Below, one piece after another: positions 11,201 to 18,751 of a DNA stretch of 35,382 nucleotides (its first letter is position 1; each line of letters starts with the position of its first letter). Made by a program: the position numbers and the translations under genes. Under the pieces are notes generated by a model. That model did not search any database, was not told where the DNA came from, and was given only the letters and a program-made list of their open reading frames with translations. Source of the stretch: a virus; IMG/VR virus record IMGVR_UViG_3300030104_003897, positions 1 through 35,382 of that record; one strand, given 5' to 3'.

Positions 11201-12447
11201 CAGGTACGGATGCCAATGCAATAAAAGCCAATAATGGTACTAATTCATGGAAGACTGGTTTTGTTCCAGGAATACCTAGAGATTCTAATTTAAACGACGC
11301 ACACAATATAAACAACACAGTTGTTTTGGATGTTAATGGTACAATAATGCTTCGGGCAAACAACCCATTTCCAAACACCCAATCAAACAGTAGAAGAGAA
11401 GGAGGTCAAATAGTATTCAATAATTCTGAAGATACGGTAGGATTTAGTGTTGATGTTTATGGTACTACTGCTAATAATAGTAGTCTAAGAATTATTGATG
11501 AGAAAGAACCACAAGATAATAGAGGAACTCAAAGATTTGCCATGAATCGTGGTGGTGCAATAACCTTTAAGCCTTATAGTGGTGCAGATACTGGTCGTAG
11601 TAATGCTGATGCTGATTATGGAGTGAGTGGTTATGTTCTAACAAGTAAAGGAGTTGATGCTTCTCCTTTATGGGAACCTGCTCCTGCTGGTGCATCAGCA
11701 CTAAAGACTAAAGTGAGATATCACCAGGGTGGTTTTACAATATATACACCTACAACTGGTACCAAATTTATTCGTGTTCAAGTCATTGGACCTGGTGGAG
11801 GAGGTGGAGGACTTGATGCTGATTCTGATGATGATACGTTGAGTGGTAGTGGAGGAGGTGGTGGTTACTGCGAATCTTACATTACTATTGCTGGTAATTC
11901 TAATCTTGGTACAATGGTCTACCAAAGTGCTACTGGTGGTACAGGTGGTACTACTGGTGGTAGTGATGGTGCCACTGCTAGTATATCAATGTTCTGGACA
12001 AGTTATGGAACCGCAAATCAAATCTGTATGAAAGCTTGTGGTGGTCAAGGGGGTGAAGGATCACATAATGCTAATACTAATCAGCTCTCAGGTAATGGTG
12101 GAGAGGCTTTATATGAGAAGGGTACTACTGCTACTGGTGGTGTCATTAGTGTGTATGATTCTGCTAATCCTCCAAGTGGTGGAGAACTTCCAACCGGGTT
12201 GGACTTCATATATCTCTCTAAGGGTGAACAGGGAGTGAATAATTATACTACCAAGAAGCGTTATCCTGGTCCACCATCAGGTATAGGATATCAGTCATGG
12301 GATATTGATGGTGGTGGTTCTAATGGTATGGGTGGATATACTTATGGATATGGTGGTCATGGTTGTTTTGATAATGAAAGTTATAACAGAGTTGGGGGGA
12401 ATGGAACTGATGGTATTGTTATTGTTACAGAATTCGGAGATTTCTAA
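5284..12447 (+). CDS. Giant tail-fibre/virion structural protein with glycine-rich C-terminal tip (2387 aa)
   Basis: The ATG at 5284 follows a late promoter and an A-rich leader without a strong Shine-Dalgarno site. The N-terminal part resembles the preceding fibre (AIGKADRLAIGQTN, YLSFVD). Residues about 213-450 contain roughly eleven NxxxGxxAG repeats, like those of trimeric adhesin heads. The middle has GIGTTNP repeats, six copies of an LG....W..VYA..F.G module, and three copies of a FLxLxDTPxxY...VNSAGxGLxF module. A GTGYVVGD module lies near residue 1010. From about residue 2140 a glycine-rich domain (VIGPGGGGGG, then GSGGGGG) forms the C-terminus, as in phage adhesin tips. It is most likely a trimeric long fibre that contacts the host surface; the exact position in the virion cannot be told from sequence. 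Two bases separate it from the next ATG. Confidence 0.85.
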   Translation: MAIKVYKGGSWVNATGVSAIGKADRLAIGQTNTSLPEADKKYYLSFVDVNHPYNARQYEDFYTGIGITYSPISKSLGVGGVLYLSGQENNFQGSIRSYGGADKLFVIYNESAEGVIAINPANSAGLNNVGIATFKRGAAAADDDSYFRSNVSPPKDCSGIYNLGKPEEKWNNVYANCFIGNGSGLDGTGEWKEDTYKNLKAGTEAGQSITAETCYNIFAGFKSGCLTTGAGGAGGSDQIADGNVFLGTYTGRCNTTGAYNFYGGYFAGRGKDPSSTGDANVFIGRSAGQEINTGSNNTFLGKYAGLGIDSGDNNILLGPLAGRHLSSASQVIALGVRAGFCNISGNSGVFLGTYAGRNVTSGAGNVAMGMNALRGEDGVNITGGFNVALGYAAGRTLGPVGEVLGQGNVFLGATAAENQTAGDFNVAIGYGVCLANTTSGGQLAIGVADKTWMSGDSCFNIKPGRGIIDCAGSCGTSGQVLTSQQVAGTGGNPNDYYVKWDSNVSTATKADKIKITDDIEADEDPKIHYIHFGEKTSDYDDVKVDSNGLSYYQARDDEKWVGIGTTSPHDSTGNASGLALSRADGQVRLVMKNNDTGHDDGDGSHIVIGSKDFTFENRTSEGHLYWSTNIAATGAAADIGKRMTLTPEGHVGIGTTNPIADDPNTGKTIKDYLEDNNSVLAVGVVTARDYYGTFKGTISPDASITLDKIEEGSTSAEVVDISTDGFPFGHFKVLTEGTERLRITGIGSVGIGTTNPISPLHIKTLGNGTASGGTNPLITLHSGSPPRNNWIGIKDADNLVIAADDDNQGNDSTIRFWIDSNERLRIGTYGQIGLGKDVDGTLTNDFGTNDQVLTSKGPDAAAVWQDLGGIPASVANQLKITKTASKTELYLLGVENGVGEDTAEGNITTKTVYQKTQNTLFFDTSNDTLRVPKIRGQLIAGSGDWPAIQGNLTIQTNHLIPSSNATINSQGIVIDPLEITNVGSGYGNGYVTNIPTSGGTGTNLTVNTTTGGGVLLNIAVNSGGTGYVVGDTVSVNLNGNTSATFKITAVNTEVTGGQNLGSETKKWANVYAQKFVGALGGTADSTDQIKVQKNEDAGNIHYFGMVNGAGEKGFPINKTVYTDTSLYYVPSTDILTASNITVTTKLHVTGNTELGDSATEDTIIFTGKVNSSVLPKTNAPDSDPLTTGYDLGGSNNYWRTIYAREFKGSVVGDATSAKTLNIGTDNTAADRYLTFVADSGDGKNVYMDSELKYNPNTDTLTPVNLSVTGDTTLGNELTGEDPDTTTFNSHVISHILPGGTLTDDASQYNLGESTRKWNTVYANEFSGSFTGSIEKIKTTKSEDQAKTYLTFTTTTPATTGNLDSFLLTNPHLYFRSNSTSPGEKLTVDCQLDVSGDASFAENVTFGNSGTTDDIVTFNSKVASHVFPSHSATADNDTSGKDLGDSNNYWRKVYARDYAGTFTGTLTSRNIAMTGDIAWNVDFDASGDVTADGTIQPAAVDESMLNITNAPSADNVGYFLKLVDATGTLTWSQVSAGDGVSLKFIELTDTPTAYASGAGDKDKLVAVNSAGNALIFTDASNVGTDTFVTGASFVSITGGKQLQLTRNNNQSQLTANLTLSDLGGVNKFLDLTDVTPTTYDGQAHKFVRVNKPNTGNDNGSGLEFIDATGFNSDFSFIGLSDTPTEYAGSAADKDKYVRVNSAGNGLVFDSATISAGTVDLGKTGDTDHDNWHFIFADSRDGGSETLYVNNDANPALIYKDSTSTLQTVNLSVAGSTTLGDATVETDTVTWNARSGTILPSGTSGTQDLGSSTYKWGTVYANTIAGTLSVSTGATQVLYTGEDSSSNPIVAGTGNFTFVETNTRSTLLLTNGNSSGSGGVVKVSSKSDANYVEMHCDGGIEICRSIKDTGLGGGAYLDFKDATGDDYDARIQLATNVADAGWNVNNDKGGLIFETGGANRRHMLLTKDGVLGITTGTDANAIKANNGTNSWKTGFVPGIPRDSNLNDAHNINNTVVLDVNGTIMLRANNPFPNTQSNSRREGGQIVFNNSEDTVGFSVDVYGTTANNSSLRIIDEKEPQDNRGTQRFAMNRGGAITFKPYSGADTGRSNADADYGVSGYVLTSKGVDASPLWEPAPAGASALKTKVRYHQGGFTIYTPTTGTKFIRVQVIGPGGGGGGLDADSDDDTLSGSGGGGGYCESYITIAGNSNLGTMVYQSATGGTGGTTGGSDGATASISMFWTSYGTANQICMKACGGQGGEGSHNANTNQLSGNGGEALYEKGTTATGGVISVYDSANPPSGGELPTGLDFIYLSKGEQGVNNYTTKKRYPGPPSGIGYQSWDIDGGGSNGMGGYTYGYGGHGCFDNESYNRVGGNGTDGIVIVTEFGDF
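5920..6640 (+). repeat. NxxxGxxAG repeat array inside the giant fibre
   Basis: About eleven degenerate units of roughly 18-28 residues, each built on a core such as NVFLGTYTG, NTFLGKYAG, GVFLGTYAG or NVALGYAAG. The pattern is that of beta-solenoid or YadA-head-like fibre repeats. Several units carry cysteines just after the glycines (for example GRCNTT, GFCNIS), which is unusual for a phage fibre. Confidence 0.7.
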
Positions 12448-12449
12448 TT

Positions 12450-12833
12450 ATGTCCAATCAAATTAAAATAGTTTACTTAGAAGATAATGTTGTTCAATCT
12501 GTCAGTATAGGAAAAACAACAGATCTAGATATTGGTATTACTTTAAATAGTGGTACAGAACTTATTGGAGTATCAACTACCACTAATGTTGGTTTTGGTT
12601 ATACTTATGTTGATGGTAGCTTTGTAGCACCTCCTGTACAAGAAATAACAACTGATGAAAAATGGAAAATTCTTAGACAAAGGAGAGATGATAGACTTGC
12701 TCGAACTGATTGGAGGGCATCTTCTGATTTAGTTTTGTCTGATGAATGGAAAACCTATCGACAAGCATTAAGAGACCTTCCAGCAAGTACGTCTGATCCT
12801 GCTAATCCAACTTGGCCAACAAAACCATCTTGA
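12450..12833 (+). CDS. Tail-assembly-chaperone-like protein (Phage_tail_APC type)
   Basis: 127 residues, starting two bases after the stop of the giant fibre gene, so translation is probably coupled. Residues about 70-127 match the signature of the phage tail assembly chaperone family often found beside fibre genes: RDDRLARTDW, then LSDEWKTYRQALRDLP and a Pro-rich end with NPTWPTKP. Family members are thought to assist folding or attachment of tail fibres. The N-terminal 60 residues are a small beta-rich segment with no recognised motif. The position directly behind a giant fibre supports a helper role for that fibre. The stop codon TGA lies inside the -35 box of the next promoter. Confidence 0.75.
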   Translation: MSNQIKIVYLEDNVVQSVSIGKTTDLDIGITLNSGTELIGVSTTTNVGFGYTYVDGSFVAPPVQEITTDEKWKILRQRRDDRLARTDWRASSDLVLSDEWKTYRQALRDLPASTSDPANPTWPTKPS

Positions 12834-12858
12834 CAAAATAGAATAGATAGTCTATAAT
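12830..12858 (+). promoter_or_regulatory. Consensus sigma70 promoter
   Basis: TTGACA at 12830-12835, a 17-base spacer, and TATAAT at 12853-12858: both hexamers and the spacing are perfect. The -35 overlaps the stop codon of the preceding gene. A transcript would start near 12865, which excludes a TTG at 12858 as start codon for the following gene and points to the ATG at 12882. Confidence 0.85.
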
Positions 12859-12881
12859 TGAAAAAACTTATAGTAATTCCT

Positions 12882-13067
12882 ATGGACGAGAATGTTCTTG
12901 GTGTTGTAATTGATTTGTGTTCTCGTACATTTTTGATTAAAAGTAATCAAGGGTGCGAGAAATACTTAAAATGTGAGGATACAGACCAATTCATGAGAGT
13001 ATTGAAGGTATGTACCAATCTTTTGAATGAAGATGAGATAAAATATGACTCAATACCACCTCGATAA
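12882..13067 (+). CDS. Small conserved-type phage protein with its own host-type promoter
   Basis: 61 residues beginning MDENVLGVVIDLC. The frame is open upstream to a TTG at 12858, but that codon overlaps the -10 box of a perfect sigma70 promoter, so the ATG at 12882 is chosen. The leader is about 17 bases with no Shine-Dalgarno site. The protein is mixed alpha/beta, has four cysteines, and ends in a charged LLNEDEIKYDS segment. It resembles small cyanophage proteins of unknown function by general pattern only. It is the only gene in the structural block with a consensus host-type promoter, so it could be expressed early and independently of its neighbours. Confidence 0.75.
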   Translation: MDENVLGVVIDLCSRTFLIKSNQGCEKYLKCEDTDQFMRVLKVCTNLLNEDEIKYDSIPPR

Positions 13068-13087
13068 AAATTCTTATTTTCTGCCTT

Positions 13088-13095
13088 ACTAAATA
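13088..13095 (+). promoter_or_regulatory. Possible variant late promoter (ACTAAATA)
   Basis: ACTAAATA lies 28 bases before the ATG of the 1872-residue fibre gene. It keeps the TAAATA core of the late consensus NATAAATA but differs at the second and third bases. No other promoter is visible in this 56-nt gap. Confidence 0.35.
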
Positions 13096-13123
13096 TATCA
13101 TAGAAATAGATTAGAAGTCAGCG

Positions 13124-16100
13124 ATGCCCCTGAATAAGCTAGATAATTTCCTAAAGAATGTAGAAGGTCGTATTCTTTATGTGAGTCCAAGTGATTTAGA
13201 CTCAACGGATGACATTACAAATGAAGGTAATTCTCAGACAAGACCATTTAAAAGTCTACAGAGAGCATTAATTGAAGCAGCAAGATTTTCTTATAATATA
13301 GGAAATAATAATGATTTAGTAGAGAAAACTACTATATTATTAATGCCAGGTGAATACTTAATTGATAATAGACCTGGATATGGAATATATAAAGATGGTA
13401 ATACTATAAAAGGACTAGCACCTGGTGGTGGAGATGTTGGAGTTTCAATTTTTGATTTAACATTAGACTCTAATTTTGATATAAATCAGTCAGATAATAT
13501 ACTTTATAAATTCAATAGTGTTTATGGTGGAGTTGTTGTACCTAGAGGAACATCTATTGTTGGATTAGACCTAAGAAAGACTAAGATAAGACCTAAGTAT
13601 GTTCCTAATCCTACAGATGATACTGCAACATCTGCCATCTTTAGAATAACTGGTGGATGTTATTTCTGGCAGTTCTCTATTTTTGATGGGAATGAAAATA
13701 GTGAAGTTTATGTTAATAATTCTGATGTTGAAAGACCAACGTTCTCTCACCATAAATTAACTGTATTTGAATATGCTGATGGAATAAATGAACATCCTAC
13801 TACAAAAATAGATGATTTAAATATGTATTATCATAAGCTTTCTGTAGCTTATGGTTCTGCATCTACGAGAAATATTCAAGATAAGTATGCTTCAAGTCCA
13901 AGAGGATTTGCATCAAGAAGACAAGAATATGAAATTGTTGGTGCATTTGCTTCGGATCCTATTTCCATAACAAATATTAAAGCAGGTGATGGGGTATATG
14001 CAACAAATGAAGTTACTGTAGAAACTTTAATAGATCATAATTTTGATATAGGAACTCCTATTAAAATTAATGGTGTTAGTCCAGCGGACTATAACGTATC
14101 TGCTACAGTTACACAAACATTTCCAGATGATTCTAAGAAATTTAGGTATACTCTTGCTGATTATAATCCAGGATTAGAAACTCCAGCAAATGATGTTACT
14201 GGTGCCACAGTAACTATTGAAACTGATACTGTTGATGGTGCGTCTCCATACATCTTTAACTGCTCATTACGTTCAGTTTATGGTATGAATGGTATGAAGG
14301 CAGATGGTGCTAAGGCAACTGGATTTAAATCTATGGTTGTTGCTCAGTTTACTGGTGTCTCACTACAAAAAGATGATAGAGCGTTTGTAAAATATAATAA
14401 ATCTAATAGAGCATATGAAGGAATTAATATTGTAGCAACTCAACCACCTAGATTAGCACAAGAATCATCACCAACTAATCCTTCTAGGGTGTATCATTTA
14501 GATTCTGAGGCAATTTATAGATCTGGATGGGAAACTACTCATGTTAGTATTATAAATGATGCTATTCTTCAAATAGTTTCTGTTTTTGCTATTGGATACA
14601 ATAAACATTTTGCTGCAGAAAGTGGTGGTGACGCTTCTATTACAAACTCTAACTCTAACTTTGGACAAATTGCATTAGTTTCTGATGGATTTAAGAAAGA
14701 GGCATTTGAAAAAGATGACACTAGTTATCTAACACATATTATTACACCAAAAGCAATTACTTCAGATGAAGAAGAAATTGATTGGATGAGATTTTCTGCT
14801 GATACTGGTGGTAATGGTGTATCTAGTGATGGAAAGGTATATATTGATGGATTTACAAGTGAAGATATTAAACCACCAGCTTTAACCCAAGGTTATCGTA
14901 TAGGTGCTAAAAAAGAAGATAAGATATTTGTTAAAGATGTCAGTGGTGTTGAAAAATGGGCATACATTAATATGACTGTGAGGGATGATGCTACTGGTGC
15001 TATAAGTATACTAGGAACGACTAGAAGTGTTAAAGAATATTCAGTTACTTCACCATCTGATGATAAATTTACACTGTTATCAGGAACACATCAACTTGGA
15101 ACGGGTGAAAAGGTTCTTCTTAGAAGTGAAGATGGAGATCTTCCTGAAAGTATTGAAGAAGATGTAACTTATTATGTAATTAGATATAGTCCAACACAAT
15201 TTGAATTAGCATCTTCTAAATCTAATGCTGATTTGGGAGTTGCAATAGATGTTACTGGAGGAACAAATCTTAAGGTTCTAAGTAGAGTTACTGATAAAGA
15301 TTCTGGTGATATTGGACATCCTATTCAATGGGATGATACTAACAATCAGTGGTATATTGCAACTAATAATCAAACAGATCAGAACTCTCAAGGTGCTACA
15401 CTTTTTGCTTATTTGGATAGTATAAAAGCTGCAGGTGTAAAAACAGAACCATCTTATGTTAAGAGGATAGGGGATAGTAGAATATTAGATGATAAAATAT
15501 ACAAATTAAGATTAACAGTTCCAGGTGAAACTCTTATTGCAAAAAATCCTGAAAATGGATTTATTATGCAGGAATCGAGTAGAACTGGTTATAGAAAAAA
15601 TAGTGACTTTACTATAGATACAGATACTACCGACTTAACTAGAAGTGATTATGATTATGCTAGAAATTTAAGATATATTCGCAGTGCTACTTACAATAGC
15701 AGTATTCAAAAAGTAACTATAGGTGGTAATAGAGCACATAATTTGAATGTTGGTGATACGATTGTTATTAAAGGTTTGAAATCAACAGGTAATACTACTG
15801 GTGATGATAATGTTGGATATAATGGAACCTTTATTGTAGATGGTATTACTGATAGTATGTCATTTACATATTATCCAGGAAGATCATTAGCTGCGGCAGC
15901 AACAAATCCCTTTGTAGGTGATTTTGCTGCTGAAGATCTTAATGTATCATTGCCTAGATTTGAAAGAATAGATATGCAATCAAATGTATATCTCTATAGA
16001 AATGAAATTTTTGCAAATTATAACACAAGTGATAGCACAGATGGTATATATCATGCATACCCATTAAATGCAAATAATAAATTACCTGCTGATGAAGGTG

Positions 16101-18742
16101 GATTTGAAAATTTAGAGTATAGTCAAAATGTTGTTAATTTATATCCACAACTTGATAGGGATAATATTAATGAAAATCCAAAAGGAACTAAATCATTTGC
16201 ATTAAGAGCACCATTAGGAGCAGTTGGAACTAATTATCCTGAAAGAAGTATAACAAGAGAAACAGTTGATAAACTTAATACAAATCTTGGTATTGGTTTA
16301 ACAATTAATAGTATTGCATATGATTCTAATTCTTCAACAATTACCTTTGGAAGAAATCATAACTTAGGTGGTTTGGTATCAGGTGTCCCTCAATCAGGTA
16401 GTTCTGGATATACAAATGGAACACATTATAATGTAAAGATATTTACTGATTCTGGGTTAACTACTTGGAAAGGAACATTAGCAGATATTGTAGTATCAAG
16501 TCAAGTTATTAATAAAGTAACTATTACAAATCCTGGTTCAGGTTGGTCTGCTAATGGTAAAGGATATTATGATACTAATGCTACTATTGGTATTGGTGCT
16601 GGTAGTGGTGGTCATTTATCTGCCAATACAAGTGGAGGTAATCTCACAGATGCTCAGTTAGGTAATAATACAAATCTTACAATTCAATTTACTGGATCTG
16701 ATACTACCAGTGATTTGTATTATAGAATGACTACAGTTCCTGGAACAAATCAGATTGGTATTGTAACAGCAGTTGGAGATACGAGACCTACTACAGATCA
16801 ATATGCCTTTATCGTTGGTCCTAGTATTCAATCAACTGCTGTGATAACAAGAACAGTACCAGGTTCTATAAGTGGAACTGCCACATTTACATCTACTACT
16901 CCTCATGGATTGGTTAAAGGAAATAAATTTAGATTTAATCACAGTAATAATACTAATCAGGGAGAATTTGTTGTTACTTCAGTTACAAGTCCTACAATAT
17001 TTACGACTAAAACTACTTTAAGTAATCAAACTATAAGTAATGGATGGGTTTTAAAACATGGATTGTCTGCAAATGATTCTGTTTCTCAAAAGGATAATGA
17101 AAATCTTGCTTCAAGAGGTGCAGAAATATTTAATTATGAAGTTGCTACTGGAATTGTAGGTGATAATACAAGAGATGATGTAATTGGTTCTATTACTTTA
17201 TTGAATAGTAAATCTGGTATTATAGAAAGATTCCCATATGGTTCTTATATACAAATTGGTGATGAAATTGTACGAGTTAAGAGTTCTCAATTATTAGAGT
17301 CTGGTAATAATAAAATACAAGTTATTCGTGGTGTTTTAGGAACACAAAAGCAAGATCACGGATCTGCTGCTGTATTACTTAAAAGTATTAGACCTATTGC
17401 AGTTGAATTCCATAGACCTTCTATCTTACGTGCTTCTGGTCATACATTTGAATATCTTGGTTATGGTCCAGGTAACTACTCAACAGCACTACCACAGGTT
17501 CAGGTAAAAACACTTACTGAAAAAGAAGAGTTCCTATCACAATCCCAAGAAAGAGGTGCTGGTGCAGTTGTCTACACTGGTATGAATAATAAGGGTGATT
17601 TCTACATTGGAAACCAGAAGAAATCTGCTCTAACAGGTGAGGAAATTACATTTGATACACCTATTCCAACTGTTGCTGGTGAAGATCCTGCAAGATTGAG
17701 TGTAGTATTTGATGAAGTAACTGTCAAAGAAAGATTAGTTGTTGAAGGTGGTAAATCTCAGACATCATTATCTGAATTTGATGGTCCAGTTACATTTAAT
17801 GGTGATGTTCAATTTAAAGAAGATTTAAAACTAAAATCTGGAAATGGTTCTGATAGCACATCTAGTGGTGCTCTTCAAGTTACTGGTGGTGTTGGTATTA
17901 GTGAAAACTTACATGTTGGTGGTACTATTAATTCAACTGGTAATATAACTGGTAATCTAACTGGTAATGTAACTGGTAATGTAACTGGTAATCTAACTGG
18001 TACTGCTAGTCTTGCGAATAATTTAACTGGTGAACCATCTATTACTATTAGTGGTGCTCATTTTCCTGATGATAAAAAAGCAACATTTGGTAATACTGCT
18101 GCAGATCCTGATTTACAAATATTTCATGGTGGTGCAAATTCTATTATTAGAGAAACTGGAACTGGATCACTGTATTTACAAAGTGAAGGTAATGTCTTTA
18201 TTAGTAAAGAATCAGGTAATGCCAATGATTCACTTGCTCATTTTAATGCTACAGGAGGTGTATTACTTTACTTTAATACTTCAACAGCAGGATCTGCTTC
18301 AAAGAAATTTGAAACTATTTCCACAGGAGTTAAAGTAACTGGTGAAATTCAAGCTACTGGTGACATTACTGCATATTCTTCTTCTGATGGAAGATTGAAA
18401 GATAATATCTCACCTATTAAAAAGGCACTAGATAAAGTTAATTCTATCAGTGGTAATACATTTGACTGGAATGAAAAATCTCAATATGAAGGTAAAGGTG
18501 ATACTGGTGTTATAGCACAAGAAATTGAGGCACTTAATCTTCCTGGAGTGACTACTACGAGAGATGATGGATTTAAGGCAGTAAGGTACGAGAAATTAGT
18601 ACCACTATTAATTGAGGCAGTAAAAGAACTCTCTGCGAAGGTAGATACTCTAGAAGCAATGGCACATCCGAAACCAACTGGGAAAACTCAGAAAAGGAAT
18701 GAGGATAGATTAGATGCTATTGAAAAACAGATAAATAACTAA
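13124..18742 (+). CDS. Virion fibre protein with C-terminal S74 endosialidase-type chaperone (1872 aa)
   Basis: The N-terminus (residues 19-57: LYVSPSDLDSTDD ... TRPFKSLQRALIEAARFSY) followed by LLMPGEY looks like the cap and first turns of a right-handed beta-helix and is typical of cyanomyovirus structural proteins. The long middle is beta-rich with no enzyme motif seen. Residues about 1605-1627 have GNxTG tandem repeats. The C-terminus is a Peptidase_S74 / intramolecular chaperone domain: SSDGRLKDNI at 1753-1762, DTGVIAQEIEAL, then a predicted coiled coil. In the known family this domain trimerises the fibre and cleaves itself off at the serine of the SDxRLK motif, here Ser1754, releasing roughly the last 119 residues. 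Cleavage here is inferred from motif conservation. Confidence 0.85.
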   Translation: MPLNKLDNFLKNVEGRILYVSPSDLDSTDDITNEGNSQTRPFKSLQRALIEAARFSYNIGNNNDLVEKTTILLMPGEYLIDNRPGYGIYKDGNTIKGLAPGGGDVGVSIFDLTLDSNFDINQSDNILYKFNSVYGGVVVPRGTSIVGLDLRKTKIRPKYVPNPTDDTATSAIFRITGGCYFWQFSIFDGNENSEVYVNNSDVERPTFSHHKLTVFEYADGINEHPTTKIDDLNMYYHKLSVAYGSASTRNIQDKYASSPRGFASRRQEYEIVGAFASDPISITNIKAGDGVYATNEVTVETLIDHNFDIGTPIKINGVSPADYNVSATVTQTFPDDSKKFRYTLADYNPGLETPANDVTGATVTIETDTVDGASPYIFNCSLRSVYGMNGMKADGAKATGFKSMVVAQFTGVSLQKDDRAFVKYNKSNRAYEGINIVATQPPRLAQESSPTNPSRVYHLDSEAIYRSGWETTHVSIINDAILQIVSVFAIGYNKHFAAESGGDASITNSNSNFGQIALVSDGFKKEAFEKDDTSYLTHIITPKAITSDEEEIDWMRFSADTGGNGVSSDGKVYIDGFTSEDIKPPALTQGYRIGAKKEDKIFVKDVSGVEKWAYINMTVRDDATGAISILGTTRSVKEYSVTSPSDDKFTLLSGTHQLGTGEKVLLRSEDGDLPESIEEDVTYYVIRYSPTQFELASSKSNADLGVAIDVTGGTNLKVLSRVTDKDSGDIGHPIQWDDTNNQWYIATNNQTDQNSQGATLFAYLDSIKAAGVKTEPSYVKRIGDSRILDDKIYKLRLTVPGETLIAKNPENGFIMQESSRTGYRKNSDFTIDTDTTDLTRSDYDYARNLRYIRSATYNSSIQKVTIGGNRAHNLNVGDTIVIKGLKSTGNTTGDDNVGYNGTFIVDGITDSMSFTYYPGRSLAAAATNPFVGDFAAEDLNVSLPRFERIDMQSNVYLYRNEIFANYNTSDSTDGIYHAYPLNANNKLPADEGGFENLEYSQNVVNLYPQLDRDNINENPKGTKSFALRAPLGAVGTNYPERSITRETVDKLNTNLGIGLTINSIAYDSNSSTITFGRNHNLGGLVSGVPQSGSSGYTNGTHYNVKIFTDSGLTTWKGTLADIVVSSQVINKVTITNPGSGWSANGKGYYDTNATIGIGAGSGGHLSANTSGGNLTDAQLGNNTNLTIQFTGSDTTSDLYYRMTTVPGTNQIGIVTAVGDTRPTTDQYAFIVGPSIQSTAVITRTVPGSISGTATFTSTTPHGLVKGNKFRFNHSNNTNQGEFVVTSVTSPTIFTTKTTLSNQTISNGWVLKHGLSANDSVSQKDNENLASRGAEIFNYEVATGIVGDNTRDDVIGSITLLNSKSGIIERFPYGSYIQIGDEIVRVKSSQLLESGNNKIQVIRGVLGTQKQDHGSAAVLLKSIRPIAVEFHRPSILRASGHTFEYLGYGPGNYSTALPQVQVKTLTEKEEFLSQSQERGAGAVVYTGMNNKGDFYIGNQKKSALTGEEITFDTPIPTVAGEDPARLSVVFDEVTVKERLVVEGGKSQTSLSEFDGPVTFNGDVQFKEDLKLKSGNGSDSTSSGALQVTGGVGISENLHVGGTINSTGNITGNLTGNVTGNVTGNLTGTASLANNLTGEPSITISGAHFPDDKKATFGNTAADPDLQIFHGGANSIIRETGTGSLYLQSEGNVFISKESGNANDSLAHFNATGGVLLYFNTSTAGSASKKFETISTGVKVTGEIQATGDITAYSSSDGRLKDNISPIKKALDKVNSISGNTFDWNEKSQYEGKGDTGVIAQEIEALNLPGVTTTRDDGFKAVRYEKLVPLLIEAVKELSAKVDTLEAMAHPKPTGKTQKRNEDRLDAIEKQINN
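17939..17998 (+). repeat. Five tandem 12-bp repeats (GGTAATNTAACT)
   Basis: Five consecutive 12-base units differ only at the seventh base (A, C, G, G, C). They encode GNIT, GNLT, GNVT, GNVT, GNLT upstream of the S74 domain. Such in-frame units can expand or contract by slippage and change fibre length without shifting the frame. Confidence 0.9.
18730..18737 (+). promoter_or_regulatory. Possible T4-like late promoter (GATAAATA)
   Basis: GATAAATA matches NATAAATA exactly. It lies in the last codons of the S74 fibre gene, 14 bases before the ATG at 18752, leaving a leader of only about 10 bases. Confidence 0.45.
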
Positions 18743-18751
18743 AAAGAAATA

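Noticed and set aside
12858-12881. TTG start of the small gene at 12882
   Set aside because: Overlaps the -10 box of a perfect sigma70 promoter.
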